Positions 33,115 through 42,065 of a stretch of DNA of 64,000 nucleotides are shown one piece after another; the first letter of the stretch is position 1, and the number at the start of each line of letters is the position of its first letter. The stretch is taken from contig CAILBC010000038.1 of the NCBI GenBank assembly GCA_903832325.1, positions 26,943-90,942 on the forward strand, read 5' to 3'. The notes under the pieces are model-generated. The model saw only the letters and a program-made list of their open reading frames with translations. It was not told where the DNA came from and did not search any database. Source of the DNA: an uncultured Sphingomonadales bacterium. GTDB lineage: Bacteria; Pseudomonadota; Alphaproteobacteria; Sphingomonadales; Sphingomonadaceae. Made by a program: the position numbers and the translations under genes.

Positions 33115-34245
33115 TCAGCCGTATTTGCCCCAGACGAACTTGCTCGACAGTGCGAAGTTCCACACCGAGGCGAGCACGATGCCCACCAGCACGGCGATCA
33201 CGTCGCTGACATGCGCGCGTTTCAGCGCGTCGGCGCTGGCGATGTTCGACAGGATGCCGATCGAGCAGGTGAGGGCAAACTTTGCCCAGCCTTTCAGCAG
33301 CGGGACCATGCCGCGCAGCCGCTTGTCGGCATAAGTCAGTTCGTTGTTCAGCACGAAGTTGAACGTCATCGCGGCCAGCGCGGCGATCGTGTTGGCCGTG
33401 TCGAACGCCATTTCGCTGCCCGACCAGTGGCCATAGACAAAGCGTTCGTGCAGCACGCCGCTCAGCACCAGCCACAGCACCGCAAACTGCACCAGCACGC
33501 CCATCGCGCCCACCGTGCCGAACAGCGCAAAGCGCGTCGGGATGATGCGGCCCAGCCACTTGTCGTAAAGGCCGATCAGGAATTCGAACACGACGGTCCT
33601 GTCCAGTTTGGATTCGCCGTCCAGACGGGCGGCAAAGTTGAGGGGGAATTCCTTGACCCGCAGCGGCCTATCCACCGTGGCCAGAATGTCGAGCAGGATC
33701 TTGAACCCCACCCCCGACAGGCGGTGGGCATCGGCGCGCAGCGTTTCGCCGCGCAGCATGAAAAAGCCGCTCATCGGGTCGGTCAGATCGACCCCGGTCA
33801 CGCGCCGGGCAAGGGCATTGGCAAAGCCCGAGGCCTTGACCCGGTCGGGCCGGCCCCACGCCTCGGTGCTGGCGCCTTCGGCAAAGCGCGAGGCATAGGA
33901 CACGTCGTAATCGCCGCTGATGATCGCATCGTACATTTGCGGCAGCAGCGACGGATCGTGCTGGCCATCGGCATCCATCACCGCGACCACGGGCGCGGCG
34001 CTGGCGCACATGCCCTCGATCGCGGCAGAAGCCAGCCCGCGCCGGCCGATTCGTTCGATCACGCGGATGCGCGGATCTTCACGCGCGATGCGGCGCGCCT
34101 CGTCGGCGGTGCCGTCGGGGCTGTTGTCGTCGACAAAGATCGCTTCCCACACAAGGCCGTGCAACGCCGCGTTCAGGCGTTCGACCATGTGCGCAATGTT
34201 GTTGCGCTCTTTGTAGGTGGGCAGGATGACAGCAAGTTGAAGCAT
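33115..34245 (-). CDS. GT2-GtrA fusion, polyprenyl-phosphate mannose synthase-like
   Basis: A 376-residue fusion. Residues 1 to about 230 are a DPM1-type GT2 domain (VILPTYKERNNI, FVDDNSPDGT, metal-binding DADGQHDP, MSGFFML); residues about 240-376 are a GtrA membrane domain with four helices (FALFGTVGAMGVLVQF). Such proteins load a sugar, often mannose, onto undecaprenyl phosphate and help move it across the membrane. The gene starts 11 bp after leuB and is followed by hepT. A PMT gene nearby could use the product. Confidence 0.92.
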   Translation of the reverse strand: MLQLAVILPTYKERNNIAHMVERLNAALHGLVWEAIFVDDNSPDGTADEARRIAREDPRIRVIERIGRRGLASAAIEGMCASAAPVVAVMDADGQHDPSLLPQMYDAIISGDYDVSYASRFAEGASTEAWGRPDRVKASGFANALARRVTGVDLTDPMSGFFMLRGETLRADAHRLSGVGFKILLDILATVDRPLRVKEFPLNFAARLDGESKLDRTVVFEFLIGLYDKWLGRIIPTRFALFGTVGAMGVLVQFAVLWLVLSGVLHERFVYGHWSGSEMAFDTANTIAALAAMTFNFVLNNELTYADKRLRGMVPLLKGWAKFALTCSIGILSNIASADALKRAHVSDVIAVLVGIVLASVWNFALSSKFVWGKYG

Positions 34246-34256
34246 GGGCCGCGCGC

Positions 34257-35312
34257 TTACAACCTTGCGAGCACGGCGTCACCTGTTTCCGCAGTTCCCG
34301 CCGTTCCGCCCAGGTCCCGCGACAGGACACCATCGGCCAGCGCCTGCGCCACGGCCGCCTCGATCCGGTCTGCAGCGGCGCCCAGCCCCAGCGAATGGCG
34401 CAGCAGCATGGCCGCCGACAGGATCGTTGCCATCGGATTGGCAAGGCCCTTGCCGGCAATATCGGGCGCCGAGCCGTGGATCGGTTCATAAAGGCCAAAA
34501 GTGCCGTGTGCGGTCTGGCGTTCGCCCAGCGAGGCCGAAGCGAGCAGCCCGATCGAGCCGACGCACATGCTGGCCTGGTCGGACAGGATATCGCCAAACA
34601 GGTTGCCCGTCAGCACGACGTCAAAATGGCCGGGATTGCGCACCAGTTGCATTGCCGCGTTGTCGACATACATGTGTTCCAGCGCGACATCGGGATATTC
34701 GCGCGCCACCTCGATCACCACATCGCGCCACAGCTGCGATGTTTCCAGCACATTGGCCTTGTCCACCGAACACACGCGGTGCGCGCGCCCTTGCGCGGTG
34801 CGGAACGCGACATGCGCGATGCGGCGCACTTCGCTGGTGCTGTATGACATCACGTCATAGCCTTCGCGTTCGCCCGCGGCATTGGTGCGAAAGCCTTTTT
34901 CGCCGAAATAGACATCGCCGTTCAATTCGCGCACGATCACCATGTCGATCGCGCCGGCGACTTCGGGGCGCAGCGCCGAATGGCCTTCCAGCCCGGAAAA
35001 GACCCGCGCCGGGCGCAGGTTGGCAAACAGCGTCAGCGCCTTGCGCAGGCCCAGGATCGCCTGTTCGGGGCGCAGATGCCGATCGAGCGCGTCGCAATCG
35101 GGATCGCCCACCGCGCCGAACAGGATTGCATCGGCGGCCTGCGCCACGGCCAGCGTTTCGGGCGGCAGGGGATGGCCCTGCGCCTTGTACGCGGCGCCGC
35201 CGACCGGCGCGTGGGTCATCGTGATGCCCAGGCCCAGCGCCTCGATCACGCGGACCGCTTCGCGCGTTACTTCGGGGCCGATTCCGTCGCCGGGCAAAAT
35301 TGCAATGTTCAT
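34257..35312 (-). CDS. leuB: 3-isopropylmalate dehydrogenase
   Basis: Oxidative decarboxylation of 3-isopropylmalate in leucine synthesis. The 351-residue protein carries the beta-decarboxylating dehydrogenase features LPGDGIGPEV, ANLRPARVF, VRELNGDVYFGE, the substrate-binding YVDNAAMQLVRNP and the signature NLFGDILSDQAS, plus EPIHGSAPDIAGKG for NAD. Full length. Sits between recO and the glycosyltransferase, all on the minus strand. Confidence 0.97.
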   Translation of the reverse strand: MNIAILPGDGIGPEVTREAVRVIEALGLGITMTHAPVGGAAYKAQGHPLPPETLAVAQAADAILFGAVGDPDCDALDRHLRPEQAILGLRKALTLFANLRPARVFSGLEGHSALRPEVAGAIDMVIVRELNGDVYFGEKGFRTNAAGEREGYDVMSYSTSEVRRIAHVAFRTAQGRAHRVCSVDKANVLETSQLWRDVVIEVAREYPDVALEHMYVDNAAMQLVRNPGHFDVVLTGNLFGDILSDQASMCVGSIGLLASASLGERQTAHGTFGLYEPIHGSAPDIAGKGLANPMATILSAAMLLRHSLGLGAAADRIEAAVAQALADGVLSRDLGGTAGTAETGDAVLARL

Positions 35313-35396
35313 CGCCCTGTAATCCTGTTTTGCGGCATCCGGTTTTGCCGGATCATGCTGTGTTGCGGGCCTCTTTGCCGCGCGGTTTGCTGCCGG

Positions 35397-36017
35397 TCAA
35401 TCAGGCTGATCGATGCGGCGCAGCCGTTCGATCAACTGTGTGCGGGCGCCCATCACGTGGCCCAGCGCGCGGCCACGATCGCTGAACAGCCGGGCGCCCA
35501 GCGTCGCGCCCTGCCGGTCGAGCCGCGCCAGCAGATCGGGCCAGGCTTCTTCGGGCGGTGGCGCGGGCGCAGTGCCATAGCCCACTTCGCGCAGCAGCAG
35601 CACCTCGTATCCCGCCAGCACCCGCGCCCAGCCGCGTGCCGAAGGGGCATGGCAGATGGCATCGAGCGCGGCGCCCAGCGCGGCGTGGAGCGCGGGATAG
35701 GCATGGCCTTCGGGCAGGGCGGCGGCGGTAAGCGTGGTGGCCCAGCCGATGCCGGCGGCGGGCAGCGGCTCGCTTAGCCAGGGGGCGCGGCTGGTCACCA
35801 GCTCGACGCGGATGGCGGGAAGCTGGCTGCCTCCGCGCGCGCGCAATTCGATGGCCAGGCTGTTGCCGGGGATGAGTACAGGGCGCAATTCGCGCCCGCG
35901 CGCGCCTGCAACATAGCCGGCGATCAGGCCGTGGTCGGCGGTCATCACGCGCACCACCGCGCCATGTTCGCCATGCGCGCGCGTTGCACAGACCAGGGCT
36001 TCGGCGCGGATCAGCAT
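35397..36017 (-). CDS. recO: DNA repair protein RecO
   Basis: Loads RecA on SSB-coated gaps with RecR in the RecF pathway. The 206-residue protein shows the N-terminal OB-fold region (RAEALVCATRAHGEHGAVVRVMT, GLIAGYVAGARG) and the helical C-terminal part, where LAGYEVLLLREVGYG is the conserved block. No zinc-binding Cys cluster is present, as in some other RecO proteins. Divergent from apaG. An 84-bp gap separates it from leuB and contains a small ATCCGG hairpin. Confidence 0.9.
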   Translation of the reverse strand: MLIRAEALVCATRAHGEHGAVVRVMTADHGLIAGYVAGARGRELRPVLIPGNSLAIELRARGGSQLPAIRVELVTSRAPWLSEPLPAAGIGWATTLTAAALPEGHAYPALHAALGAALDAICHAPSARGWARVLAGYEVLLLREVGYGTAPAPPPEEAWPDLLARLDRQGATLGARLFSDRGRALGHVMGARTQLIERLRRIDQPD

Positions 36018-36155
36018 GGCGCGGGCTTATCGCGCATGCCCGGCAAAGCAAACCGGCAAAGACCATCGGGAATGGAAAGCGGCCAAAGGGGAAAACTGGC
36101 CAGAAGGCCAAAAGAGCGTTGGAACCGCGCGCGATGTGCGATAGCTTTTGCCCCC

Positions 36156-36554
36156 ATGAAGCAACTTTTCCAGCACAGCGCGACAAGCGAGGGCGTGACC
36201 GTGCGAGTCGCGGTGAATTTCCTGCCCGAACAGTCGCGCGTGGATGCCGGAAAATGGTTCTGGGTCTATCACATCCGCATCGAAAACGATTCGGCCGAAA
36301 CCATCCAGCTGTTGTCGCGCCACTGGCGGATCACCGACGGGCGCGGTGTGGTCAATTATGTCGATGGCGAAGGTGTGGTGGGCGAACAGCCGCGGCTGAA
36401 GCCCGGGCAATCGCATGATTATGTGTCCGGCTGCCCGCTGGGCACCCCGCATGGCAGCATGAGCGGGCACTATGTGATGCGCCGCAACGATGAATCACGG
36501 TTTGATGTGGCGATCCCGTTCTTTCCGCTCGCGGTGTCTGCACCCGCCGGTTGA
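36156..36554 (+). CDS. apaG: ApaG
   Basis: A 132-residue immunoglobulin-like protein of the ApaG family, linked to Co2+/Mg2+ homeostasis by genetics and found in F-box proteins of eukaryotes. Conserved segments VRVAVNFLPEQS, WVYHIRIEN, LLSRHWRITDG, VGEQPRLKPG and GSMSGHYVM are all present. In enterobacteria apaG follows rsmA; here it is 30 kb from the lptD-surA-pdxA-rsmA operon, so that longer cluster is broken. Start at ATG 36156. Confidence 0.94.
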   Translation: MKQLFQHSATSEGVTVRVAVNFLPEQSRVDAGKWFWVYHIRIENDSAETIQLLSRHWRITDGRGVVNYVDGEGVVGEQPRLKPGQSHDYVSGCPLGTPHGSMSGHYVMRRNDESRFDVAIPFFPLAVSAPAG

Positions 36555-36627
36555 TCGGCGCCGTGATTGACGCCAGGATTGACGTCAAGATTGACAAGCC
36601 CCGCCCGCTGCCCTGAAGGAGGCGGGG

Positions 36628-37464
36628 ATGAAGCGGACTCATCTGCCCCTCAACGGCCTGCGCGTGCTCGATGCCGCGGCGCGCCATTTGTCGTTCACCC
36701 GCGCGGCCGACGAGCTGGCGGTAACGCCGGCGGCTGTGGGCCAGCAGATCCGCGCGCTGGAAGATCTGCTGGGCGTGATCCTGTTTCGCCGCACGTCGAA
36801 AGGGCTGGAACTGACCGACGAGGCAGCGGCCGGGCTCGATGCGATTCGCGAAGGATTTCTGCGCTTTGAAGAAGGCGTCCAGGCGATTCAGGCCGGGCAG
36901 TCGAGCCATGTCTATACCATTGCCTGCCCGCGCGATTTCTTTGCGGCCTGGCTGTCTGCGCGGCTGGCGGCGTTTCGCCATGACAGCCCGCATTTGCGTT
37001 TTTCGCTGATCGGCAGCGATGCCGATGTCGATTTTGCCGAGGCCAATCTCGATCTGGCGGTGCGCTGGTCCGACGGGCCGGGCGATCTGCAGGGCATTGC
37101 GTTGGGGCCGCAGGGCACGCTGGTGGTGGCGCGGCCCGATGTGGCGGCGACGGCGCCGTGGATCGCCTGGCCGGGTGATCCGGCGGGCGATGGTGACATG
37201 CACGGCGATGGCGCGCGTGAAGTGCACATTTCGGTGGGCGATGCCGGCACCGCGATCAGCGCCGCCGCCGCGGGCCTGGGCCGTGCCCGCGTGCCGCGCC
37301 TGCTGGGCGAAGCGGCTGTGGCCAGCGGCCGGGTGCGCGCCCTGGGCGATCCCGAGCCGGGCCGGCGCGGCTATTGGCTGGTCGCGCCCTTGCCGCAATG
37401 GCGCCAGAAAAAGGTGCGCGCGCTGGTGACCGCGCTTCAGGCTGATCTGGCCGTTTCGGGATAG
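36628..37464 (+). CDS. LysR-family regulator, GcvA-like
   Basis: A 278-residue transcription factor. Residues 7-66 form the LysR winged helix (LNGLRVLDAAARHLSFTRAADEL, GQQIRALEDLLGV, FRR); the start NGLRVLDAAARHLSFTRAA is typical of the GcvA subgroup (glycine cleavage, beta-lactamase regulators). The effector domain is ~20-30 residues shorter than usual. AAGGAGG lies upstream of the ATG at 36628. No divergent target gene lies beside it, so its regulon is unclear. Confidence 0.9.
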   Translation: MKRTHLPLNGLRVLDAAARHLSFTRAADELAVTPAAVGQQIRALEDLLGVILFRRTSKGLELTDEAAAGLDAIREGFLRFEEGVQAIQAGQSSHVYTIACPRDFFAAWLSARLAAFRHDSPHLRFSLIGSDADVDFAEANLDLAVRWSDGPGDLQGIALGPQGTLVVARPDVAATAPWIAWPGDPAGDGDMHGDGAREVHISVGDAGTAISAAAAGLGRARVPRLLGEAAVASGRVRALGDPEPGRRGYWLVAPLPQWRQKKVRALVTALQADLAVSG

Positions 37465-37562
37465 TTTCGGGGGCTTTGCCGGCGCGGAAAACCTGCGGGG
37501 TGATACTTGTGCGGCGCGAAACGTTGACCCTGCTTTAACCCCCTGCGGCCTATGGCCATTTC

Positions 37563-39548
37563 ATGGGCCGCACGCACGCCAGCACGGAACCGACCAAACC
37601 GCAGCCACACCGTCTGGTGTGGCGCCTGCGTCGTGCCATGCGTCAGCGCAGTACGGCCCCGTTCATCGAAGCCTATGTCGCCAGCATCGCGCAGCGCGTG
37701 CCGGTGCTGTACCTTGTCATCGTGTTTGATGTGCTGCTGCTGCTCGCCAGCTTTCACCAGGCGGCGCCCGCGATACTCCAGATCGTCGGGCTGGCGCTGC
37801 TGGTGGTGCCGGCGATCCGTGGTCGCGCGTGGCTGCCGCAGCGCATTCTGGTGCGTTCGCTGGCCGAAAAGCGCCGCGCGCTGAACCAGATGAGCGCCGT
37901 GGGCGGGTTGTTTGCGCTGACCTTCATGGTCTGGACGATGGTGCTGGGCCTGTACGGATCGGTCGAACAGCGCATGCTGGTGCAATATGTGCTGGCGGTA
38001 ACGGCATTTGCCTCGATGGTGGCGCTGGCGCAGGCGCCGCGCACCGCGTTCAATGTTGCGCTGGCCTTTTCGATTCCGGCCACCGGGATTTTTCTGGCGT
38101 CGCACAATGCCGATGCGATCCAGTTGGCGCTGGTCCAGGTGGTGTTCACCGCCACGATGATGATCGCGATTTTCACCAACCATTACGAATTCGTGCGGCG
38201 TGAACTGATCAGCCAGCGGCTGGCGCGGCAGCTGGCGCGGACCGCGCGCGAATCGCGTGCCAATTTCCGCCGCGCCACGATCGACGATCTGACCGGCGTG
38301 CTCAACCGCCGCGCCATCCTGCAGGCGCTGCGCGACGTGCTGCTGCCGGCGGGACCTGGCGAGGTGACGCGGCCGCTGCCGTGGCTGGCACTGGTCGATC
38401 TCGACGGGTTCAAGCACGTCAACGATACGTATGGCCATGGCGCGGGCGATGCGGTGCTGCGCGCAGTGGCCGAACGCATCGGCGCGCAGCGCGCGGTGCT
38501 GGCGCATGGCCGGCTGGGTGGCGATGAATTCGCCATCCTGTTTGACGGGGCGTTCGATCGCGCCGAGGCGAGGGCGGCGTGCCGCCATCTGTCGAGCGTG
38601 GTGCGCCGGCCGATCCTGTTCAACGGAACGCGGCTGCGCGTGCTGTGTTCGGTCGGGCTCTATCGGCTGGATCAGACCGAAACCAGCGCCTGCCTCGAAC
38701 GCGCCGATGCCGCGCTGTACAAGGCCAAGCAGCTTGGCGACGGGGCGGTCGTGCTGTTCGGCACCGATGACGAGGCGGCGCTGCGCGAACGTGCGCTGAT
38801 CAGCCGGCAATTCCACGACAGCGTGCTGGAGGACCGGGTGCGGCTGGTCTATCAGCCGGTGATCGATTTGCGCGATGGCCGTGTGGTCAGCGCCGAAGCC
38901 TTTGCCCGCTGGTCGCCCGATGGGCGGGTGTGGCAGCCTCCTTCGATGTTCATGGAAATGGCGCAGGCCACCGGGCGCATGGCCGATGTAACGCGCGTGG
39001 TGCTCACCCGCGCGATTCAGGAATGCCGGCCCGGCGAACGCGGCGTGGCGCTGTCGGTCAATCTGTCGCCGCGCGATGTCGTGCGCGATGGCATTGCCGA
39101 TACGCTGGCCAATATCACCATGGCGGCCGGGGGCAGCCCGGCCGATCTGATTCTGGATGTGACCGAGCGCGCGCTGATTGATGATCCGCGCCGCGCCACG
39201 CGCCAGCTTGAGGCGCTGCGCGCACGCGGGTTCCGCATTGCGCTCGATGATTTTGGCGCGGGCTGGTCCAGCCTGTCGCAATTGCGCGATCTGCCGCTTG
39301 ATCTGATCAAGCTGCACGGTGCGCTGGCCGAGGCGCTGCCCACCGATCCGGGGGCGCGCGCGGTGGTGGGCATGATTGTCGCGCTGTCGTGGCAGCTCGG
39401 GCTGGATTGCACGATCAAGGGCGTTGAGACCGAGGCGCAGGCCGAAGCCGCCCGCGCATTGGGCATTCACCGCATGCAGGGGTTCCATTTCGGCGCGCCC
39501 GACAGTGCCGACGTGATCATGGCCGGGCTCAAAGCCCGGGTGGCGTGA
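37563..39548 (+). CDS. Membrane GGDEF-EAL protein with altered EAL site
   Basis: 661 residues. About six hydrophobic segments (45-205) lead by a coiled region into a GGDEF domain with an intact GGDEF (319-323) and FKHVND, but no RxxD inhibitory site. The EAL domain keeps E445 (read EAF), N500, E535, D562-D563, K583 and Q639, yet the Glu of the usual EGVET is Lys619 (KGVET). By spacing this equals the proposed general base of RocR (Glu352), so phosphodiesterase activity is doubtful. The protein is probably a c-di-GMP cyclase or a binding protein. Monocistronic. Confidence 0.9.
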   Translation: MGRTHASTEPTKPQPHRLVWRLRRAMRQRSTAPFIEAYVASIAQRVPVLYLVIVFDVLLLLASFHQAAPAILQIVGLALLVVPAIRGRAWLPQRILVRSLAEKRRALNQMSAVGGLFALTFMVWTMVLGLYGSVEQRMLVQYVLAVTAFASMVALAQAPRTAFNVALAFSIPATGIFLASHNADAIQLALVQVVFTATMMIAIFTNHYEFVRRELISQRLARQLARTARESRANFRRATIDDLTGVLNRRAILQALRDVLLPAGPGEVTRPLPWLALVDLDGFKHVNDTYGHGAGDAVLRAVAERIGAQRAVLAHGRLGGDEFAILFDGAFDRAEARAACRHLSSVVRRPILFNGTRLRVLCSVGLYRLDQTETSACLERADAALYKAKQLGDGAVVLFGTDDEAALRERALISRQFHDSVLEDRVRLVYQPVIDLRDGRVVSAEAFARWSPDGRVWQPPSMFMEMAQATGRMADVTRVVLTRAIQECRPGERGVALSVNLSPRDVVRDGIADTLANITMAAGGSPADLILDVTERALIDDPRRATRQLEALRARGFRIALDDFGAGWSSLSQLRDLPLDLIKLHGALAEALPTDPGARAVVGMIVALSWQLGLDCTIKGVETEAQAEAARALGIHRMQGFHFGAPDSADVIMAGLKARVA

Positions 39549-39581
39549 TCGCGCCCGCCTGGTACGATTATCCGGTGCAGG

Positions 39582-40865
39582 TCAATGCGCGTCAAAATGC
39601 TGCGGCCCGTGCCTCGGTTCATCATCGCGCGGGGCAAACAACCGCCCGTGCTCGCTGTACAGCACCAGCGCCAGCGCCCCGATGCCGCACACCACAAACG
39701 CCACCGCCAGCGGCAGCGCCGTGCCGTTATAGGCCTGGCCGATCACGATCCCCAGGCTGGCGGCGATCAGCATGCGCAGGAATGCCTGCACCGAGCTGGC
39801 CGCGCCGGCAATTCCGGCAAAAGGCTGCATCGCGATCGAGCTGAAATTGGCGCCGATAAAGCCCAGCATGCAGGTGTTTGCCGCCAGCACGGGCATGAAC
39901 TGCGCCAGCGTTTCGTGCGGGGATCGCGCCTGGATCACCTGGACCACGCTCAGCACCAGAAACACCAGCAGCGCGCCATGCGATACGCGCCGCGCGCCCA
40001 GCAGCGTGACAATCCGCGCGTTGACGAAATTGGCCACCGCCAGCACGATCGCGATCGATCCGAACAGCAGCGGAAACAGCGCGCCGGCGCCGAAATGTTC
40101 GGCCACGAGCTGTTCCGATGAATTGATATAGCCCAGCATTGCGCCAAACGTCAGCGATCCGCCGATGGTATAGCCCATCGTGGCGCGGGTGGTGGCGGCG
40201 GTGGCCATATTGCCGGCGATCCGCGCCGGGTTGATCGTCTGGCGATGGCGCACGGCCATCGTTTCGGGCAGGCGCAGCGCGACCCACGCGCCGATCACGC
40301 CGGCCAGCACCGCCAGCATGGCAAAGATCACCCGCCAGCCAGCCACCAGCAGCACTGCCTGGCCCACTGTGGGCGCCACCATCGGCGCGATCATGAACAC
40401 CATCGATACGGTTGATTGCATCCGCGCCATGGCATCGCCCGAATGGCGATCGCGGATGATTGCCGAGGGCAGCACGGTGAGCCCGGCGCTGGCCAGCGCC
40501 TGCGCCACGCGAAACCCGATCAGCGTGTTGAATCCCGGCGCCAGCGCGCAGCCCAGCGACAGCACGATATAGCCGGCAAAGCTGACCAGCAGCACGCGCC
40601 GCCGGCCATAGCGATCGGACAGCGGCCCGGGCAGCAGCGACCCGCACCCTGCCGCGACCAGGAACACGCCCACCACAAGCTGGCGATGATTGGGGTTCGA
40701 CACCCCCAGATCATGCGCGATCTGGCCCAGCGCGGGCAGCATGGCATCAACCGCAAGCGCCTGCAGCGCCATTGTTGCGGCCATCATCGCCACGAATTCG
40801 CGCGCGCCGATCGCCAGCGGCGAAACATCGGGCGCACGGTTCAGCGGGGTCGGGGTTGAGGCCAT
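39582..40865 (-). CDS. Bcr/CflA-family multidrug MFS exporter
   Basis: A 427-residue 12-helix drug:H+ antiporter. The N-terminus (MALQALAVDAMLPALGQIAHDLG) and motif A (GPLSDRYGRRRVLL) are typical of the Bcr/CflA group, as is LASAGLTVLPSAIIRD for motif C-like region. It probably exports bicyclomycin-like drugs or other small molecules. I take the ATG at 40865. Convergent with the GGDEF-EAL gene and divergent from dinB. Confidence 0.88.
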   Translation of the reverse strand: MASTPTPLNRAPDVSPLAIGAREFVAMMAATMALQALAVDAMLPALGQIAHDLGVSNPNHRQLVVGVFLVAAGCGSLLPGPLSDRYGRRRVLLVSFAGYIVLSLGCALAPGFNTLIGFRVAQALASAGLTVLPSAIIRDRHSGDAMARMQSTVSMVFMIAPMVAPTVGQAVLLVAGWRVIFAMLAVLAGVIGAWVALRLPETMAVRHRQTINPARIAGNMATAATTRATMGYTIGGSLTFGAMLGYINSSEQLVAEHFGAGALFPLLFGSIAIVLAVANFVNARIVTLLGARRVSHGALLVFLVLSVVQVIQARSPHETLAQFMPVLAANTCMLGFIGANFSSIAMQPFAGIAGAASSVQAFLRMLIAASLGIVIGQAYNGTALPLAVAFVVCGIGALALVLYSEHGRLFAPRDDEPRHGPQHFDAH

Positions 40866-40940
40866 GGCCCGCCCTATAGGCATGGTGGCCGTTTGTTCCC
40901 ACCCTTATCTGATGCGCGGCAATCGGTTATGCCATGCCCC

Positions 40941-42065
40941 ATGGCGCAATTGCCCGAACCAGCCACGCCCGGATTTCGCAAGATCATCCATATCGACATG
41001 GATGCGTTCTATGCCAGCGTCGAACAGCGCGATGATCCGGCGCTGCGCGGGCGCCCGGTTGCGGTGGGTGGATCATCGGCGCGCGGGGTGGTGGCCGCCG
41101 CCAGCTATGAAGCGCGCACGTTTGGCGTGCGATCGGCGATGCCTTCCACCCGCGCGGCGCGGCTGTGCCCGGCGCTGGTGTTCGTGCCGCCGCGATTCGA
41201 AGTCTATCGCGCGGTCAGCCGGCAAATTCATGCCATTTTCCGGGATTATACCGCGCTGGTGGAGCCGTTGTCGCTCGACGAGGCCTATCTCGACGTCACC
41301 GCCGATGATCGTGGCATCGGATCGGCCACGCGCATTGCCGAACGCATCCGCCAGCGCATCCGCGCCGAAACCGGGCTGACGGCCAGCGCCGGCGTGTCGT
41401 ACAACAAGTTTCTGGCCAAGCTGGCATCGGATCAGAACAAGCCCGATGGCCTTTGCGTGATCCGCCCGGGCGAAGGCACGGCGTTTGTCGCGCGGTTGCC
41501 GGTGGCGCGGTTCCATGGCGTGGGCCCGCGCGGCGCCGAACGCATGGCGGCGCTGGGGGTAACTACGGGGGCCGATCTGGCGGCAGTGCCGCTGGCCGTG
41601 CTGCGCGATCATTTCGGTGCGCAGGCCGATTATCTTTATCGCGCCGCGCGCGGGATCGATCTGCGCAGTGTAGAGCCCGACCGGCCGCGCAAATCGGTGG
41701 GCGGCGAACGCACCTTTGCCAGCGATATCGGATCGGGCCCGGCCTTGCGCGCGGCGCTGGCCGAAATTGTCGATATCGTCTGGGCGCGGGTGGAAAAGGC
41801 CGGGGTGCACGGGCGCACGGTCACGCTGAAACTGCGCTCGGCCGATTTCCACACGCTGACCCGGGCGCGGTCCTTGCCCCGGGCGGTGGCCGATGCCGAA
41901 GAATTTGCGCGCGTGGGGCGCGATCTGCTCGATGCGTTGCTGCCGCTGCGCCAGCCGGTGCGGCTGATGGGCATGACGCTGTCGGCGCTGGCCGAAGGCG
42001 TCGCGGACGAGGGCGATGGGGCCGCACAGGCGACCGCCGATGGCCAGGGCGCCTTACCCTTCTGA
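40941..42065 (+). CDS. dinB: DNA polymerase IV
   Basis: Y-family translesion polymerase. The 374-residue protein contains the palm motifs HIDMDAFYASVEQ (first catalytic Asp residues) and SLDEAYLDV (Asp-Glu pair), the helix-hairpin-helix region (VARFHGVGPRGAERM) and the little-finger domain (KSVGGERTFASD). It ends in ALPF, which may bind the sliding clamp weakly. ATG 40941 and ATG 40929 are both possible; neither has a good ribosome binding site. No LexA box could be identified with confidence. Its end overlaps the convergent Nudix gene by 12 bp. Confidence 0.95.
   Translation: MAQLPEPATPGFRKIIHIDMDAFYASVEQRDDPALRGRPVAVGGSSARGVVAAASYEARTFGVRSAMPSTRAARLCPALVFVPPRFEVYRAVSRQIHAIFRDYTALVEPLSLDEAYLDVTADDRGIGSATRIAERIRQRIRAETGLTASAGVSYNKFLAKLASDQNKPDGLCVIRPGEGTAFVARLPVARFHGVGPRGAERMAALGVTTGADLAAVPLAVLRDHFGAQADYLYRAARGIDLRSVEPDRPRKSVGGERTFASDIGSGPALRAALAEIVDIVWARVEKAGVHGRTVTLKLRSADFHTLTRARSLPRAVADAEEFARVGRDLLDALLPLRQPVRLMGMTLSALAEGVADEGDGAAQATADGQGALPF

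Noticed and set aside
37437..39488. 683-codon open frame antisense to the GGDEF-EAL gene
   Set aside because: Arg/His/Gln-rich composition without any domain; a GC-driven shadow of a gene with clear motifs.
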